Shown: positions 17,364-27,683, counted from the stretch's first letter. The stretch: 64,000 bases of DNA from Paracoccus sp. M683 (GCF_007096355.1 NZ_VKDF01000004.1:186357-250356); one strand, 5' to 3'. Translations and numbers: made by a program. The notes: generated by a model from the sequence alone, not told the origin.

Positions 17364-18689
17364 ATGACCACCACCCGCTTCGCCCCGTCGCCGACCGGCC
17401 ACATCCATGTGGGCAACCTGCGCACCGCGCTGTTCAACTATCTGATCGCGCGCAAGGCGGGGGGCACCTTCATCCTGCGGCTGGACGATACCGACCAGGA
17501 ACGCAGCAAGGAAGAATATGCTGATGGCATCAAGCGCGATCTGGAATGGCTGGGCCTGAACTGGGACCGGGTGGAACGTCAGTCGCTGCGCCTTGACCGC
17601 TATGCCGAGGCCGCCGACCAGCTGCGCGCCAATGGCCGCCTCTACGAGGTGTTCGAAACGCCCACCGAACTGGACCTGAAGCGCAAGAAGCAGCTGAACA
17701 TGGGCAAGCCGCCGGTCTATGACCGCGCCGGGCTGAACCTGTCGGATGCCGAGAAAGACCGCCTGCGGGCCGAGGGCCGCGAGGGCTATTGGCGTTTCAA
17801 GCTGGATCAGGAACGCATCGAATGGGTCGATGGCATTCTTGGCGATATTTCCATCGACGCCGCCTCGGTCAGCGATCCGGTGCTGATCCGCGCCGATGGG
17901 CAGGTGCTGTATACCTTTGCTTCATCTGTTGATGATACCGATATGGCGGTGACCGACATTGTGCGGGGTGCCGACCATGTGACCAATACCGCGACCCAGA
18001 TCCAGATCATCAAGGCCATCGGTGGCACGCCGCCGCGTTTTGCGCATCATAGCCTGCTGACCGGCGCGCAGGGCGAGGAGCTGTCGAAACGCATTGGCGC
18101 CCTGTCGATCCGCGACCTGCGCGAGGCGGGCGTGGCGCCGCAGGCGTTGCTGTCGATGATGGCGCGTCTGGGGTCAAGCCAGCCGGTCGAGTTGCGCATG
18201 TCGCTGGACGAGATCGCCGATGGCTTCGATCTGTCGCAATTTGGCGCCTCGCCCACCAAGTTCGATGCCGAGGATCTGTGGCCGCTGACCCGCGAGCGCA
18301 ACCAGCATCTGCCCTATGCGCATGTCAAGGATCGCATCGCGGCACTTGGTGTCCCGGCCGACATGGCGGAACGGTTCTGGCGGGTGGCCAGCCATAACAT
18401 CACCAAGCTGGACGATCTGGGCGAATGGTGGCGCATCTTCCATCAGGGTGCCGAGCCGCAGATTGACCCCGAGGATGCGGATTTCGTGGCCCAGGCCATG
18501 ACCCTGCTGCCGCCGCCGCCCTATACGGATGCGACCTGGGGGGAATGGACGGCCGCCGTGAAGCAGGCGACGGGCCGCAAGGGCAAGGGCCTGTTCATGC
18601 CGCTGCGCAAGGCTTTGACCGGGCAGGGATTCGGTCCTGAAATGGCTGATGTGATGCCGTTGTTGCAGGTGGTCAAGGCGCGGGGATAA
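17364..18689 (+). CDS. gltX: Glutamate-tRNA ligase, LSKR-variant type
   Basis: 441-residue class I synthetase. The HIGH motif is HIHVG (residues 13-17) and the KMSKS-loop reads ELSKRIGALSIRDLRE instead of the usual KLSKRHG. The cysteine cluster that binds zinc in many GluRS proteins is absent. Alphaproteobacteria commonly carry two GluRS copies; this variant loop is what I expect for the second type, which in some bacteria charges a restricted tRNA set or tRNA-Gln. That specificity is inference. AGGAG precedes the ATG, and zapE follows six bases after the stop. Confidence 0.93.
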   Translation: MTTTRFAPSPTGHIHVGNLRTALFNYLIARKAGGTFILRLDDTDQERSKEEYADGIKRDLEWLGLNWDRVERQSLRLDRYAEAADQLRANGRLYEVFETPTELDLKRKKQLNMGKPPVYDRAGLNLSDAEKDRLRAEGREGYWRFKLDQERIEWVDGILGDISIDAASVSDPVLIRADGQVLYTFASSVDDTDMAVTDIVRGADHVTNTATQIQIIKAIGGTPPRFAHHSLLTGAQGEELSKRIGALSIRDLREAGVAPQALLSMMARLGSSQPVELRMSLDEIADGFDLSQFGASPTKFDAEDLWPLTRERNQHLPYAHVKDRIAALGVPADMAERFWRVASHNITKLDDLGEWWRIFHQGAEPQIDPEDADFVAQAMTLLPPPPYTDATWGEWTAAVKQATGRKGKGLFMPLRKALTGQGFGPEMADVMPLLQVVKARG

Positions 18690-18695
18690 GCCGGC

Positions 18696-19802
18696 ATGAC
18701 CGTCGCCGAGCTGTATCGACAGAGGGTTGCCGACGGCAAGCTGCGCGCCGATCCCGCACAGGAAGCAATCCTGCCTGCTCTGGATGGGCTGCTTGCCGAT
18801 CTGGGCCGCGCGCCAGCGCCGAAAACCAATGGCGGCTGGCGCGGCTGGTTTGGCGGCGGGCAGGCGGCGGGTCCTGCGGCTGCGGGGCCTTTGGGGTTGT
18901 ATCTTTGGGGCGGGGTCGGGCGCGGCAAGTCCATGCTGATGGATCTGATCGTCGAGGCGGCCCCCATCGAGGCCAAGCGCCGGGTGCATTTCCACGAATT
19001 CATGCAGGAAATCCAGTCCGGGCTGGAAGCGGCGCGCAAGCGGGGCGATCAGGACACGGTGCGCCCTGTGGCCAAGGCGGTGGCAAAGACCACCCGGCTG
19101 TTGTGCTTTGACGAGATGCAGATCACCGATATCGCCGATGCGATGATCGTGGGGCGCCTGTTCCAGACCCTGTTCGATGAGGGTGTGGTGATCGTCACCA
19201 CCTCGAACCGGGCGCCGGATGATCTGTATAAGCACGGGCTGAATCGACAGCTGTTTCTGCCCTTCATCGAGCTGATCCACGAGAAGATGCAGGTGATCGA
19301 ACTGCTTGGTCCGACCGACCATCGGCAGGGGCGCTTGACCGGCGGGCAGGTCTGGTTCCATCCCGCGGACGCACAGGCACATGCCGCGATGGATGCGATC
19401 TGGGCCGATCTGACCGGCGGGGCTGAAGCTGCGCCGCAGGTGATCGAGGTCAAGGGCCGAACGGTCGAGCTGGCCGAATGCGTCGGTCGCGTCGCCCGCG
19501 CGAGTTTCTGGGAATTATGCGGCCAGCCTCTTGGCCCGGCCGATTATCTGGCCATTGCCAGGGCAGTCGATGTGCTGCTGATCGACGGTATCCCGCGACT
19601 GACGGCGTCGAACTATAACGAGGCAAAGCGGTTCGTGACGCTGATCGACACGTTATACGAGGCCCGCGTGCGCCTGATCGCCAGCGCGGCGGACGAGCCG
19701 GAGCAGCTGTATAACGAGGGCGAGGGCAGCTTCGAGTTCGAGCGCACGGCCAGCCGGTTGCGCGAGATGCAGGACGCGGCCTGGGGCGCCAGCGCCGGCT
19801 GA
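18696..19802 (+). CDS. zapE: Cell division protein ZapE / AFG1-like ATPase
   Basis: 368-residue P-loop AAA-type ATPase of the AFG1/ZapE family. Walker A is GGVGRGKS (residues 72-79) and Walker B is LLCFDEMQITD, with sensor TSNRAPDDLYKHGLNR. In E. coli ZapE associates with the Z ring under stress, and mitochondrial AFG1 aids respiratory complex turnover. No membrane segment is seen. It lies six bases behind gltX and is probably co-transcribed with it. Confidence 0.93.
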   Translation: MTVAELYRQRVADGKLRADPAQEAILPALDGLLADLGRAPAPKTNGGWRGWFGGGQAAGPAAAGPLGLYLWGGVGRGKSMLMDLIVEAAPIEAKRRVHFHEFMQEIQSGLEAARKRGDQDTVRPVAKAVAKTTRLLCFDEMQITDIADAMIVGRLFQTLFDEGVVIVTTSNRAPDDLYKHGLNRQLFLPFIELIHEKMQVIELLGPTDHRQGRLTGGQVWFHPADAQAHAAMDAIWADLTGGAEAAPQVIEVKGRTVELAECVGRVARASFWELCGQPLGPADYLAIARAVDVLLIDGIPRLTASNYNEAKRFVTLIDTLYEARVRLIASAADEPEQLYNEGEGSFEFERTASRLREMQDAAWGASAG

Positions 19803-19816
19803 TCGCCGGGGTGGTG

Positions 19817-20749
19817 TTACACCCTGGTCTTGCGCGCGCGCAGCAGGGCTTCGACCTCGTTGCGTTTCAAAAAGGGACGGGCCGGGCGCATCGGGTTTTC
19901 ACCGCGTTCCAGACCAGGGAATGCCTGAAGCAGCGATTGCCTTGCCGGTCCGGTCAACATGCGGATCGCCATCGGGCCAGGAAAGAAGGTCTCCATCGGG
20001 GCGCCTTCTGCCTGAATGATCTGATGATCCGCGCAGGCGATATGAACCAGCGTGAAGGGCTTGCCGTTTTTGACAATGCTGACGCCATCGGCGCCGGCCG
20101 CCTGAAGATGCCGGGCGGCAACCAGGACTTCTGTGCCTGTGGCGTCGCGCATCAGGATCCGATGCTGTCCCGAAACCTTGACCGCCCGTCGCGGCAGGCC
20201 CGCGCCAAGCGCGTCTGGCGCGATGCGGATCGGGCGCAGATCGGGATTGATGTCCAGCCGTGCGGTGGAGACTTCGCTTTGGGCCACCCAGACCAGCGGC
20301 TGTGGCCCGTGATCGCGGGTCAGGACCAGATCCCCGGCTTGCAGATCTTCGACGGCTTTCTCGCCATCGGGCGTCGCGATCATGGTTCCGGCAAGAAAGC
20401 AGATGTTCAGGTCATCGAATCTGACCTCGAACTTGTTCTGAACCAGGGTATTCAGCAGCGGCTGAACATTGGTGCCGGCGGTATAGAGATCATCCGTGTA
20501 AAGCGTGCCGTCCGATACATTGCCGGTCTTGGTGCTGACCCAAAGCCCCGGCTGCGGAGCGCCGTCGATCGTCCCGCGCAGCTTTCCGGGCACCCCGCCG
20601 GTGGCATCGGTCCATTCCTTCGTGTCGATGATGCCGTCATCGTCCTGGTCGACGATGCGGATGGTGGTCAGCACCGAATCGGCCTGAACAACCCCGCCAA
20701 TGACGCGCGTGGCATAGACTTGCAGAATATGCGTTTTAGGCACGACCAC
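19817..20749 (-). CDS. Hint-domain protein
   Basis: 310-residue protein. Residues 1-110 form a domain containing a Ca-binding-like DQDDDGIID segment and several aromatic/glycine turns. From residue 117 a Hint (intein/hedgehog) domain begins at CFLAGTMIATPDGEKAVEDLQAGDLVLTRD and runs past VKVSGQHRILMR and ADHQIIQAEGAPMETFFPG. Such Hint_2 proteins are frequent in Rhodobacteraceae and are often secreted by type I export, although no RTX nonapeptides are seen here. The family predicts autoprocessing at Cys117; biological role is unknown. It is monocistronic. Confidence 0.85.
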   Translation of the reverse strand: MVVPKTHILQVYATRVIGGVVQADSVLTTIRIVDQDDDGIIDTKEWTDATGGVPGKLRGTIDGAPQPGLWVSTKTGNVSDGTLYTDDLYTAGTNVQPLLNTLVQNKFEVRFDDLNICFLAGTMIATPDGEKAVEDLQAGDLVLTRDHGPQPLVWVAQSEVSTARLDINPDLRPIRIAPDALGAGLPRRAVKVSGQHRILMRDATGTEVLVAARHLQAAGADGVSIVKNGKPFTLVHIACADHQIIQAEGAPMETFFPGPMAIRMLTGPARQSLLQAFPGLERGENPMRPARPFLKRNEVEALLRARKTRV

Positions 20750-20876
20750 TTCCCCTGTAGACGAATGGGTTCAGTTATTGCCGCTCAATCTGCATCACGC
20801 GAATGGAATAGTTGTATATAATAATCAATGCGCGACTGTGCCAAACGGCCGGTCGCGATTCAGCCGGGCCCGGCCG

Positions 20877-22148
20877 TCAGCTGTTTTCGCGCAGGACCCG
20901 GCCAGCCAGATAGAGCGATCCGCAGATCAGGATCCGGCTTTCGGGCGAGGCCGTCGCGATGGCGCGGATTGCCGTTTCGGCATCGGGGGCGGTCCGGGTT
21001 GCCAGGCCGGCTTCCTGCGCGGCGTTTGCCGTGTCCTCGGCGGGCAGAGTGTTCGGCTCGCCGGGAATGGCGATGGCGGTCAGGCTGTCGGCCTGCGCGG
21101 CGAGCGGGCGCATATAGCCCAGAACGTCCTTGGTGTTCAGCATGCCGCAGACCAGATGCGTCGGGCGCCGTGGCATGGCGGCCAGCGTCGCGGCCACGGC
21201 CTGCCCGCCGGCGGGGTTATGGCCACCATCCAGCCACAGTTCGGCATTGGGACCGGCGGCCTCGACCAACGGGCCCTGCGTCAGCCGCTGCATCCGGGCG
21301 GGCCATTCGGCGCGGGTCACGGCGGCGCGGGTCTGGTCAGCGCTGGCGCCAAGGGCGCGCAAGGCAGCCAAAGCCGTGCCCGCATTGTCGATCTGATGCG
21401 GCCCCGGAAGGTTCGGCAAGGGCAGGTCCAGCAATCCGTTTTCGTCCTGAAAGACCAGCGAGTCGCGTTCCCGCCGTGCCGTCCAGTGCTGGCCGGACGC
21501 TGAAAGCGGCGCCATCAGCCGCGCGGCGCGGGCCTCGATCACCATCAGCGCCTCGTCATCCTGCGGGGCGACGATGCACGGCGTGCGAGGCTTGATGATG
21601 CCGGCCTTTTCGCCGGCGATCAGGGGCAGGGTGTCGCCCAGATATTGGGTGTGGTCGATGCTGACCGGGGTGATGACGGTCAGTCGGGGCGCGTCGATGA
21701 CATTGGTGGCGTCCAGCCGGCCACCCAGCCCGACCTCTAGCAGGGTATAGTCGGCCGGCACGCGTGAGAAGGCGAGGAAAGCGGCCGCCGTCGTGATTTC
21801 GAAGAAGGTGATCGGGTGGCCCTGATTGGCGGCCTCGCATTCTTCCAGCGTGGTGGCCAGCAGGGTTTCGTCGATCAGCTGGCCGGCAAGGCGGATGCGT
21901 TCGTGAAAGCGCGCCAGATGCGGCGAGGTATAGGCATGCACGCGGGCGCCGCCGGCTTCCAGCCCGGCGCGGATCATTGCCTGGGTCGAGCCCTTGCCAT
22001 TGGTTCCGGCGATATGGATGACCGGCGGGATGCGGCGTTCGGGGTGATCCAGCGCCGCCAGAAGGCGGTGCATGCGGTCCAGCGACAGGTCAATGACCTT
22101 GGGGTGCAGCGACATCAGGCGGTCGAGAATGGCGTCGGATTGGCTCAT
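20877..22148 (-). CDS. folC: Bifunctional folylpolyglutamate / dihydrofolate synthase
   Basis: 423-residue cytoplasmic Mur-ligase-family enzyme adding glutamate to (dihydro)folate. The P-loop is IAGTNGKGST, followed by YTSPHLARFHERIRL, and the central-domain SIDHTQYLGDTLPLIAGEKAGIIK is diagnostic. The C-terminal domain has WLDGGHNPAGG. The start at 22148 (MSQSDAILDRLMSLHPKVID) is the conserved one; the in-frame extension to 22295 runs through a repeated hairpin element and is unlikely. It lies 61 bases downstream of accD on the same strand, a common arrangement. Confidence 0.96.
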   Translation of the reverse strand: MSQSDAILDRLMSLHPKVIDLSLDRMHRLLAALDHPERRIPPVIHIAGTNGKGSTQAMIRAGLEAGGARVHAYTSPHLARFHERIRLAGQLIDETLLATTLEECEAANQGHPITFFEITTAAAFLAFSRVPADYTLLEVGLGGRLDATNVIDAPRLTVITPVSIDHTQYLGDTLPLIAGEKAGIIKPRTPCIVAPQDDEALMVIEARAARLMAPLSASGQHWTARRERDSLVFQDENGLLDLPLPNLPGPHQIDNAGTALAALRALGASADQTRAAVTRAEWPARMQRLTQGPLVEAAGPNAELWLDGGHNPAGGQAVAATLAAMPRRPTHLVCGMLNTKDVLGYMRPLAAQADSLTAIAIPGEPNTLPAEDTANAAQEAGLATRTAPDAETAIRAIATASPESRILICGSLYLAGRVLRENS

Positions 22149-22160
22149 CGGTTCACCAAG

Positions 22161-22199
22161 CCGGGGGCCTTGCCCCCGGACCCCCAGGATATTTGGACA
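22161..22199. repeat. Dispersed hairpin repeat, copy A
   Basis: CCGGGGGC and GCCCCCGG (22161-22179) form a stem with a CTT loop, followed by ACCCCCAGGATATTTGG. A second element with the same layout (GGGGGC-GCT-GCCCCC, then CCCCCAGGGATATTTA) is at 63949-63994. This copy lies between accD and folC, where it may influence read-through. Confidence 0.7.
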
Positions 22200-22209
22200 C
22201 GGCTGATGA

Positions 22210-23130
22210 TCAGGCGGTTTTCGCAGGCGGGGCCGTTTTTTCAGTTTCGCCCGGCGGCGGCAGGTCGCCCGCGACCGGGGCGGGCAGCCGACCAAGCAGG
22301 CGCAGGATCGAGATCAGTTCCGGCCGCAGCTGTTTGCGGTGCGTCACCCGGTCCAGCATGCCATGTTCCAGCAGATATTCGGCGCGCTGGAAGCCTTCGG
22401 GCAGTTTCTCGCGGATGGTCTGTTCGATGACGCGGGGGCCGGCGAAGCAGATCAGGGCGCCCGGTTCTGCAATCTGGATGTCGCCCAGCATGGCATAGCT
22501 GGCCGTGACCCCGCCCGTGGTCGGGTGGGTCAGCACGACGATATAGGGAAGGCCGGCTTCTTTCAGCATTTCGACGGCGACGGTGGTGCGGGGCATCTGC
22601 ATCAGCGACAGGATGCCTTCCTGCATGCGCGCGCCGCCAGCGGCCGAGAACAGGACCAGCGGGCGTTTCAGTTTCACCGCGCGTTCGGCCGCCGCGATGA
22701 TGGCATTGCCGACATACATGCCCATCGACCCGGCCATGAAGCTGAAATCCTGTGCCGCGGCGACGATGGGGGTGCGGCCGATCTCGCCCTCGGCGACCAG
22801 CATCGCCTCTTTCTCGCCGGTGGATTTCTGGGCGGCCTTCATCCGTTCGGGATATTTCTTCTGATCGCGGAATTGCAGCGGGTCGGCCAAAGGTTCGGGC
22901 ACCTTGACCTCGATGAAGACGCCGCCGTCGAACAATGCGTGGAAGCGTTCGCGCGGGGTGATCGCCATGTGGTGATCGCAGCTGGTGCAGACGTTCAGAT
23001 TGTCGGCCAGTTCGCGGTGAAACAGCATGGTTCCGCATTCGGGGCATTTGGTCCACAGGTTTTCCGGGACCTCGCGGCGTGAGAACAGCGAATTGATCCG
23101 GGGACGGACATAGTTGGTGATCCAGTTCAT
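22210..23130 (-). CDS. accD: Acetyl-CoA carboxylase carboxyltransferase subunit beta
   Basis: 306-residue cytoplasmic subunit of acetyl-CoA carboxylase, the first committed step of fatty-acid synthesis. The N-terminal zinc ribbon uses C29, C32, C48 and C51 (CPEC, CTSC). The crotonase-like core contains [12 protein letters not shown] and [16 protein letters not shown]. The C-terminus ends in a Pro/Ala/Lys-rich tail. The ATG at 23130 ([20 protein letters not shown]) is conserved; longer in-frame starts cross the divergent cls promoter. It is divergent from cls with 85 to 100 bases between them and is followed by folC. Confidence 0.96.
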   Translation of the reverse strand: MNWITNYVRPRINSLFSRREVPENLWTKCPECGTMLFHRELADNLNVCTSCDHHMAITPRERFHALFDGGVFIEVKVPEPLADPLQFRDQKKYPERMKAAQKSTGEKEAMLVAEGEIGRTPIVAAAQDFSFMAGSMGMYVGNAIIAAAERAVKLKRPLVLFSAAGGARMQEGILSLMQMPRTTVAVEMLKEAGLPYIVVLTHPTTGGVTASYAMLGDIQIAEPGALICFAGPRVIEQTIREKLPEGFQRAEYLLEHGMLDRVTHRKQLRPELISILRLLGRLPAPVAGDLPPPGETEKTAPPAKTA

Positions 23131-23215
23131 CGCGGCAGCCCCTGTCAGCATTTCCTGTGGCATTTTGCGTTCCAGATAGGGCTGAAGGCGGGGAATTGCA
23201 ATCGCCGGCGCGGCG

Positions 23216-24658
23216 ATGGAAGATGCGGGCATGTGGCCGACTGCCTTATTGTTCATGCATAATGTTGCCGCGCTTGCGGTTGTGGCGCGGGTCTTGATTC
23301 GCCCCAGGATGGAGCCGTCCGTCCGGCTGGCCTGGATCATGATCGTCGAGGCGGTGCCTCTGGTCGGAATCATGGCCTATCTGCTGTTCGGCGAGGTGCG
23401 GATGAGCACCGCCGAGGTGCAGAAGATGGCCGATGTGCGCGACCGGCTGACCGGATTGCGCCGGCCCAGCCCGAACACGATCGAACATCCTCCTCGCCGG
23501 TTGGAGCCGGTCTTTGCAGCCAACCGCTCGGTCGGGGGGCTGCCTGCGGTGGATGGCAACCGGATGGAATTGCTGCCCGAGGGTGATGACGCCATCGACC
23601 ACATGATCAATGCGATCGACAGTGCCCGCGATCATGTGCATATCGTCTTTTATATCTGGCTTGATGATCACAGCGGCACGCGCATGGCACAGGCGGTCGA
23701 GCGGGCGGCTGCGCGCGGCGTGGCGTGCCGGGTTATTGTCGATGCCCTTGGGTCGCGGCAATTCGTCCGCTCGGATCTGTGGCGGCGGTTGCAGGCGGCC
23801 GGGGCGGAATGCGTGACGGCCTTTCCCTGGGGTATCCCGCTGATCAGCATGTTGTTTCAGCGGCTGGATCTGCGCAATCACCGCAAGATCATGGTGGTCG
23901 ATAACCGCATCGCCTTTACCGGCAGCCGGAACTGTGCCGACATGGCTTTTGCCGTGAAGGCGAAATATGCGCCCTGGGTCGATATTCTGATGTCGGCCGA
24001 GGGGCCGGTGGTGCGGCAGTTGCAGGGCGTCTTTCTGTCCGACTGGATGAGCTATACCGGCCGCGATCTGGGCGAGATGCTGGTCATGGTCGATGCCGTC
24101 GATGAACCGGGTCTTGCCGCGCAGGTGGTGCCGACGGGGCCGGACCGGCGGGCGGGCAGCATCTCGGACTGTCTGGCGACGATGATCCTGAATGCCCGGC
24201 ACGAGGTGGTGCTGACCACCCCCTATTACGTGCCCGACATGGCGCTGGATGCCGCGATCCGTGCCGCCGCCCGTCGCGGGGTCGAGGTGACGATGATCCT
24301 GCCCGCGCGCAACGATTCCGTCATCGTGGGCGCCACCAGCGAGGGTTTCTATTACGGGTTGCTGCTTGCCGGCGTGCGGCTGCATCTGTTCCAGCCCGGT
24401 CTGCTGCATGCCAAGATCGCCACGGTCGACCGGCGCTATGCCATGATCGGCAGCGCCAATCTGGATCGCCGCAGTTTTGAACTGAATTACGAGGTCAACA
24501 TGGCCATCTATGACCGGCAAATGACCGAAGAGCTGAACCTGCGTCAGGCCAGCTATATCGACCGCTCGGTCGAGTTGACGCTGGATCAGGTGCGCAACTG
24601 GGGCATGCTGCGCCGCATTCGCAACAATCTGCTGGCGCTGGCCTCGCCGCTGCTGTGA
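23216..24658 (+). CDS. cls: Cardiolipin synthase (phospholipase D family)
   Basis: About 480-residue inner-membrane enzyme making cardiolipin from two phosphatidylglycerols. Two N-terminal membrane segments (residues 10-27 and 35-58) precede two PLD catalytic motifs: [18 protein letters not shown] and [20 protein letters not shown]. Both HxK(x)4D cores are intact. The start may be the ATG at 23216 or, five codons later, at 23231 (MWPTALLF), which better matches short N-termini in the family. It is divergent from accD. Confidence 0.92.
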   Translation: MEDAGMWPTALLFMHNVAALAVVARVLIRPRMEPSVRLAWIMIVEAVPLVGIMAYLLFGEVRMSTAEVQKMADVRDRLTGLRRPSPNTIEHPPRRLEPVFAANRSVGGLPAVDGNRMELLPEGDDAIDHMINAIDSARDHVHIVFYIWLDDHSGTRMAQAVERAAARGVACRVIVDALGSRQFVRSDLWRRLQAAGAECVTAFPWGIPLISMLFQRLDLRNHRKIMVVDNRIAFTGSRNCADMAFAVKAKYAPWVDILMSAEGPVVRQLQGVFLSDWMSYTGRDLGEMLVMVDAVDEPGLAAQVVPTGPDRRAGSISDCLATMILNARHEVVLTTPYYVPDMALDAAIRAAARRGVEVTMILPARNDSVIVGATSEGFYYGLLLAGVRLHLFQPGLLHAKIATVDRRYAMIGSANLDRRSFELNYEVNMAIYDRQMTEELNLRQASYIDRSVELTLDQVRNWGMLRRIRNNLLALASPLL

Positions 24659-24735
24659 GGCGACATGCCCTTGCCCCTGCTGTCGCGGGCAATTAAGCCA
24701 AGAGCAGCCATATTCTGCCAGCTTGAGGGTCCGCC

Positions 24736-26472
24736 ATGTCGTCCAACCGCCGCTTTGACAAATCCAGGCTTCCCAGCCGTCATGTCACCGAAGGGCCCGA
24801 GCGCGCGCCCCATCGCAGCTATTTCTATGCGATGGGCATCAGCGAGGAAGAAATCCACAGCCCCTGGGTCGGCGTCGCGACCTGCTGGAACGAGGCTGCG
24901 CCCTGCAATATCGCACTGAACCGTCAGGCTCAGTCGGTCAAGCAGGGCGTCAAGAAGGGCGGCGGCTGCCCGCGTGAATTCACCACCATCACCGTCACCG
25001 ATGGCATTGCCATGGGGCATGAGGGGATGAGGTCGTCTCTGGCCAGCCGCGATGCCATCGCCGACACGGTCGAGCTGACGATGCGCGGCCATTGCTATGA
25101 CGCGCTGGTTGGCCTTGCGGGCTGTGACAAGTCGCTGCCGGGGATGATGATGGCCATGGTGCGGCTGAATGTGCCTTCGGTCTTTATCTATGGCGGGTCG
25201 ATCCTGCCGGGCAAGCTGAACGGCAAGGACGTGGTCGTGCAGGATGTGTTCGAGGCCGTTGGCCAGCATGCCGCCGGCAATATGTCCGATGCCGAGCTGG
25301 AGATCCTGGAGCGCGTGGCCTGCCCAAGCGCCGGGGCTTGCGGCGGGCAGTATACGGCCAACACCATGGCCTGCGTCAGCGAGGCGATCGGCCTGGCGCT
25401 GATGAACAGTTCAGGTGCGCCCGCGCCTTATGAAAGCCGCGATCAGTATGGTCTGGCCTCGGGCGAGGCGGTGATGAACCTGATCGAAAAGAACATCCGT
25501 GCCCGCGACGTGGTCACGCGCAAGGCGCTGGAAAACGCCGCCCGCGTGGTGGCCTGCACCGGCGGGTCGACCAATGGCGGGCTGCACCTTCCGGCCATCG
25601 CCCATGAGGCCGGGATCGACTTTGACCTGTTCGACGTGACCGACATCTTCCGCGACACGCCCTATTTCGTGAATCTGCGTCCGGGTGGCGAATATGTTGC
25701 CAAGGACCTGTTCGAGGTGGGCGGCGTGCCCGTCGTCATGCGCGAATTGCGCAAGGCCGGGCTGATTCACGAAGATTGCATGACCGCATCGGGCCGCACC
25801 ATGGGCGAGGAACTGGACCTGATCCAGCGTGAAGCCGATGGCAAGGTTATCCACCCGGTCGAAACCCCGATCACCCCCACCGGCGGCGTTGTTGGCCTGA
25901 AGGGCAATCTGGCGCCCGACGGGGCCATCGTGAAGGTCGCCGGGATGAGCACGGCCGAGCAGGTGTTCACCGGCCCGGCCCGCGTTTTCGAATGCGAAGA
26001 AGAGGCCTTTGCCGCCGTGCAAAAGCGCACATACCAGGAAGGCGAGGTCATCGTCATCCGCAATGAGGGGCCGGCGGGCGGCCCCGGCATGCGCGAGATG
26101 CTGTCGACCACCGCGGCCCTGTCGGGGCAGGGCATGGGCAAGAAGGTGGCCTTGATCACCGATGGGCGTTTCTCGGGCGCAACGCGCGGCTTCTGCGTGG
26201 GCCATGTCGGACCGGAATCCGCTCATGGCGGGCCGATCGCCTTGCTGAAGGATGGCGACATGATCACCATCGACGCGGTGAAGGGTGAAATCAGCGTGGC
26301 CCTGTCGGATGAGGAATTGGCCAGTCGCAAGGCCGCCTGGAAGGGCGCGCGCAAGACCGACTATGCCAGCGGCGCGCTGTGGAAATATTCGCAACTTGTC
26401 GGTGGGGCGCGTTACGGTGCGGTGACCCATCCGGGTGCCGAAAAGGAAACCCATATCTATATGGACCAATAG
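24736..26472 (+). CDS. ilvD: Dihydroxy-acid dehydratase
   Basis: 578-residue cytoplasmic Fe-S enzyme of branched-chain amino-acid synthesis, converting dihydroxy-isovalerate and dihydroxy-methylvalerate to 2-oxo acids. Cluster-binding regions are visible: [20 protein letters not shown] and [16 protein letters not shown]. The C-terminal domain includes [14 protein letters not shown] and [16 protein letters not shown], both standard signatures. Length is typical. A Shine-Dalgarno-like GAGGGT precedes the ATG. A hypothetical gene follows within 18 bases on the same strand. Confidence 0.97.
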   Translation: MSSNRRFDKSRLPSRHVTEGPERAPHRSYFYAMGISEEEIHSPWVGVATCWNEAAPCNIALNRQAQSVKQGVKKGGGCPREFTTITVTDGIAMGHEGMRSSLASRDAIADTVELTMRGHCYDALVGLAGCDKSLPGMMMAMVRLNVPSVFIYGGSILPGKLNGKDVVVQDVFEAVGQHAAGNMSDAELEILERVACPSAGACGGQYTANTMACVSEAIGLALMNSSGAPAPYESRDQYGLASGEAVMNLIEKNIRARDVVTRKALENAARVVACTGGSTNGGLHLPAIAHEAGIDFDLFDVTDIFRDTPYFVNLRPGGEYVAKDLFEVGGVPVVMRELRKAGLIHEDCMTASGRTMGEELDLIQREADGKVIHPVETPITPTGGVVGLKGNLAPDGAIVKVAGMSTAEQVFTGPARVFECEEEAFAAVQKRTYQEGEVIVIRNEGPAGGPGMREMLSTTAALSGQGMGKKVALITDGRFSGATRGFCVGHVGPESAHGGPIALLKDGDMITIDAVKGEISVALSDEELASRKAAWKGARKTDYASGALWKYSQLVGGARYGAVTHPGAEKETHIYMDQ

Positions 26473-26489
26473 CAAAGGGAAGACAGCGC

Positions 26490-27266
26490 GTGACGATGCG
26501 GCCAAGGTCATGGTTGTCCCGGTTCCGGCGCGAACGCGGCGCCCGCGAATGGTCGCGGGTCGCCGATGGCGCGGCCGGGCTGGGCGCGGCCGACCGCCGC
26601 AGCCTGCAACCCGAGGCCCATGCCCTGCGCCAGGATCTGAACCGCTTTCTTCAGATCACCCGGCCCTCGGTGCGCCTGTCGCAGGCCGCGCTTGATGCGC
26701 TGCCTCTGCCGGCGGGAACGGATTGGCAGTGGCGACCGGGTTTTCTGTCGCGGCCTCTGTCCCCTTCGGGCATGGTCTCGCCTGAAAACGGTCAGGTTCT
26801 GGGTGATCAGGTCACGCTGTGGCATGACTGCGCCAAGCGCGCGCTGATCCTGCGGCAATTGCCCAATGCAGAGGTGACGGCGCTTGCCCGCTATGGGATG
26901 ACGCTAGAGGTGATGGGGTTCACTGGCGGCTTTCTTTCGCTGGCGGTGGATCTGCCTGCGGATGCGATGCATGGCTTGTCGCCGGCACATGTGCTGCGGC
27001 TGGAAACCATGTTGCAGCCTGAACGGCCGCTGCCGATCTATGCCCGGCTGAACATCACCCATGGTCCCAATACCGAAGGCATCCTGCGCGAGATCGACAT
27101 GCGCGGCGCGGGGCCGCAGGTGGTCGAATTCGATCTGGCCGGCATCGAACTGAACGAGAACCGGCTGGAAAAGATCTGGCTGGACCTGATTTTCGAGAAG
27201 CCGCAGATGAACGCGATCTCGATCCGGGAATTTATTGTCTCGCGCCATCCGCGTGCGAATTTCTGA
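26490..27266 (+). CDS. Conserved hypothetical protein, DUF6478-like
   Basis: About 258-residue soluble protein with a basic N-terminus (RPRSWLSRFRRERGAREWSR) and a predicted beta-rich C-terminal half ending EFIVSRHPRANF. It resembles a Rhodobacteraceae-restricted family (DUF6478, from memory) of unknown function. The GTG at 26490 is placed nine bases after AAAGGGA; the ATG at 26496 is an alternative. It follows ilvD closely and precedes another unknown gene; the three may form one transcript. Confidence 0.8.
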   Translation: MTMRPRSWLSRFRRERGAREWSRVADGAAGLGAADRRSLQPEAHALRQDLNRFLQITRPSVRLSQAALDALPLPAGTDWQWRPGFLSRPLSPSGMVSPENGQVLGDQVTLWHDCAKRALILRQLPNAEVTALARYGMTLEVMGFTGGFLSLAVDLPADAMHGLSPAHVLRLETMLQPERPLPIYARLNITHGPNTEGILREIDMRGAGPQVVEFDLAGIELNENRLEKIWLDLIFEKPQMNAISIREFIVSRHPRANF

Positions 27267-27296
27267 CGGGCATTTCTGACGAGTCTGACGGTTTGA

Positions 27297-27683
27297 ATGA
27301 TGACTGATTTTGAAGACCATGGCCTTTCGGCCGGAATCTGGTCCGGCGTGCTGCGTCGGGAAAACGCCCCGGCACGTGTCCTGTTGACCCATCTGGGCCG
27401 TCCCGTGGCCGAGGCGCAGCTGTCACCCGCCGCCGATGGCGAGTGGCGCGTCAGTGCAGGTATTTCGTCGGATCTGCTGTCGGATGGCCTGCAATGCTTT
27501 CTGCTGATGGCCGAGCCGCCCGAGGCCGGGCCTGAAGGGGCGGGGGCCGAGCATCTGGCCAGCCTGACGGTTCTGGCCGGCGTTCCACTGGATCAGGACA
27601 TCCATGCCGAGGTGGAATTGCTGCGCGCCGAGATCGACATGCTGAAGCGCGAAATGCGCCGCCTCGCCACGCGGGAAGCTTAG
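27297..27683 (+). CDS. Hypothetical protein with C-terminal coiled coil
   Basis: 128 residues, acidic, no signal peptide. The N-terminal 90 residues look like a compact beta domain (SGVLRRENAPARVLLTHLGR, EWRVSAGISSDLLSDGLQCF). Residues 102-127 (HAEVELLRAEIDMLKREMRR) form a clear heptad coiled coil. I recognise no family with certainty. It lies 30 bases after the preceding unknown gene and is likely co-transcribed with it. A second ATG three bases downstream of the first is an equally good start. Confidence 0.75.
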   Translation: MMTDFEDHGLSAGIWSGVLRRENAPARVLLTHLGRPVAEAQLSPAADGEWRVSAGISSDLLSDGLQCFLLMAEPPEAGPEGAGAEHLASLTVLAGVPLDQDIHAEVELLRAEIDMLKREMRRLATREA

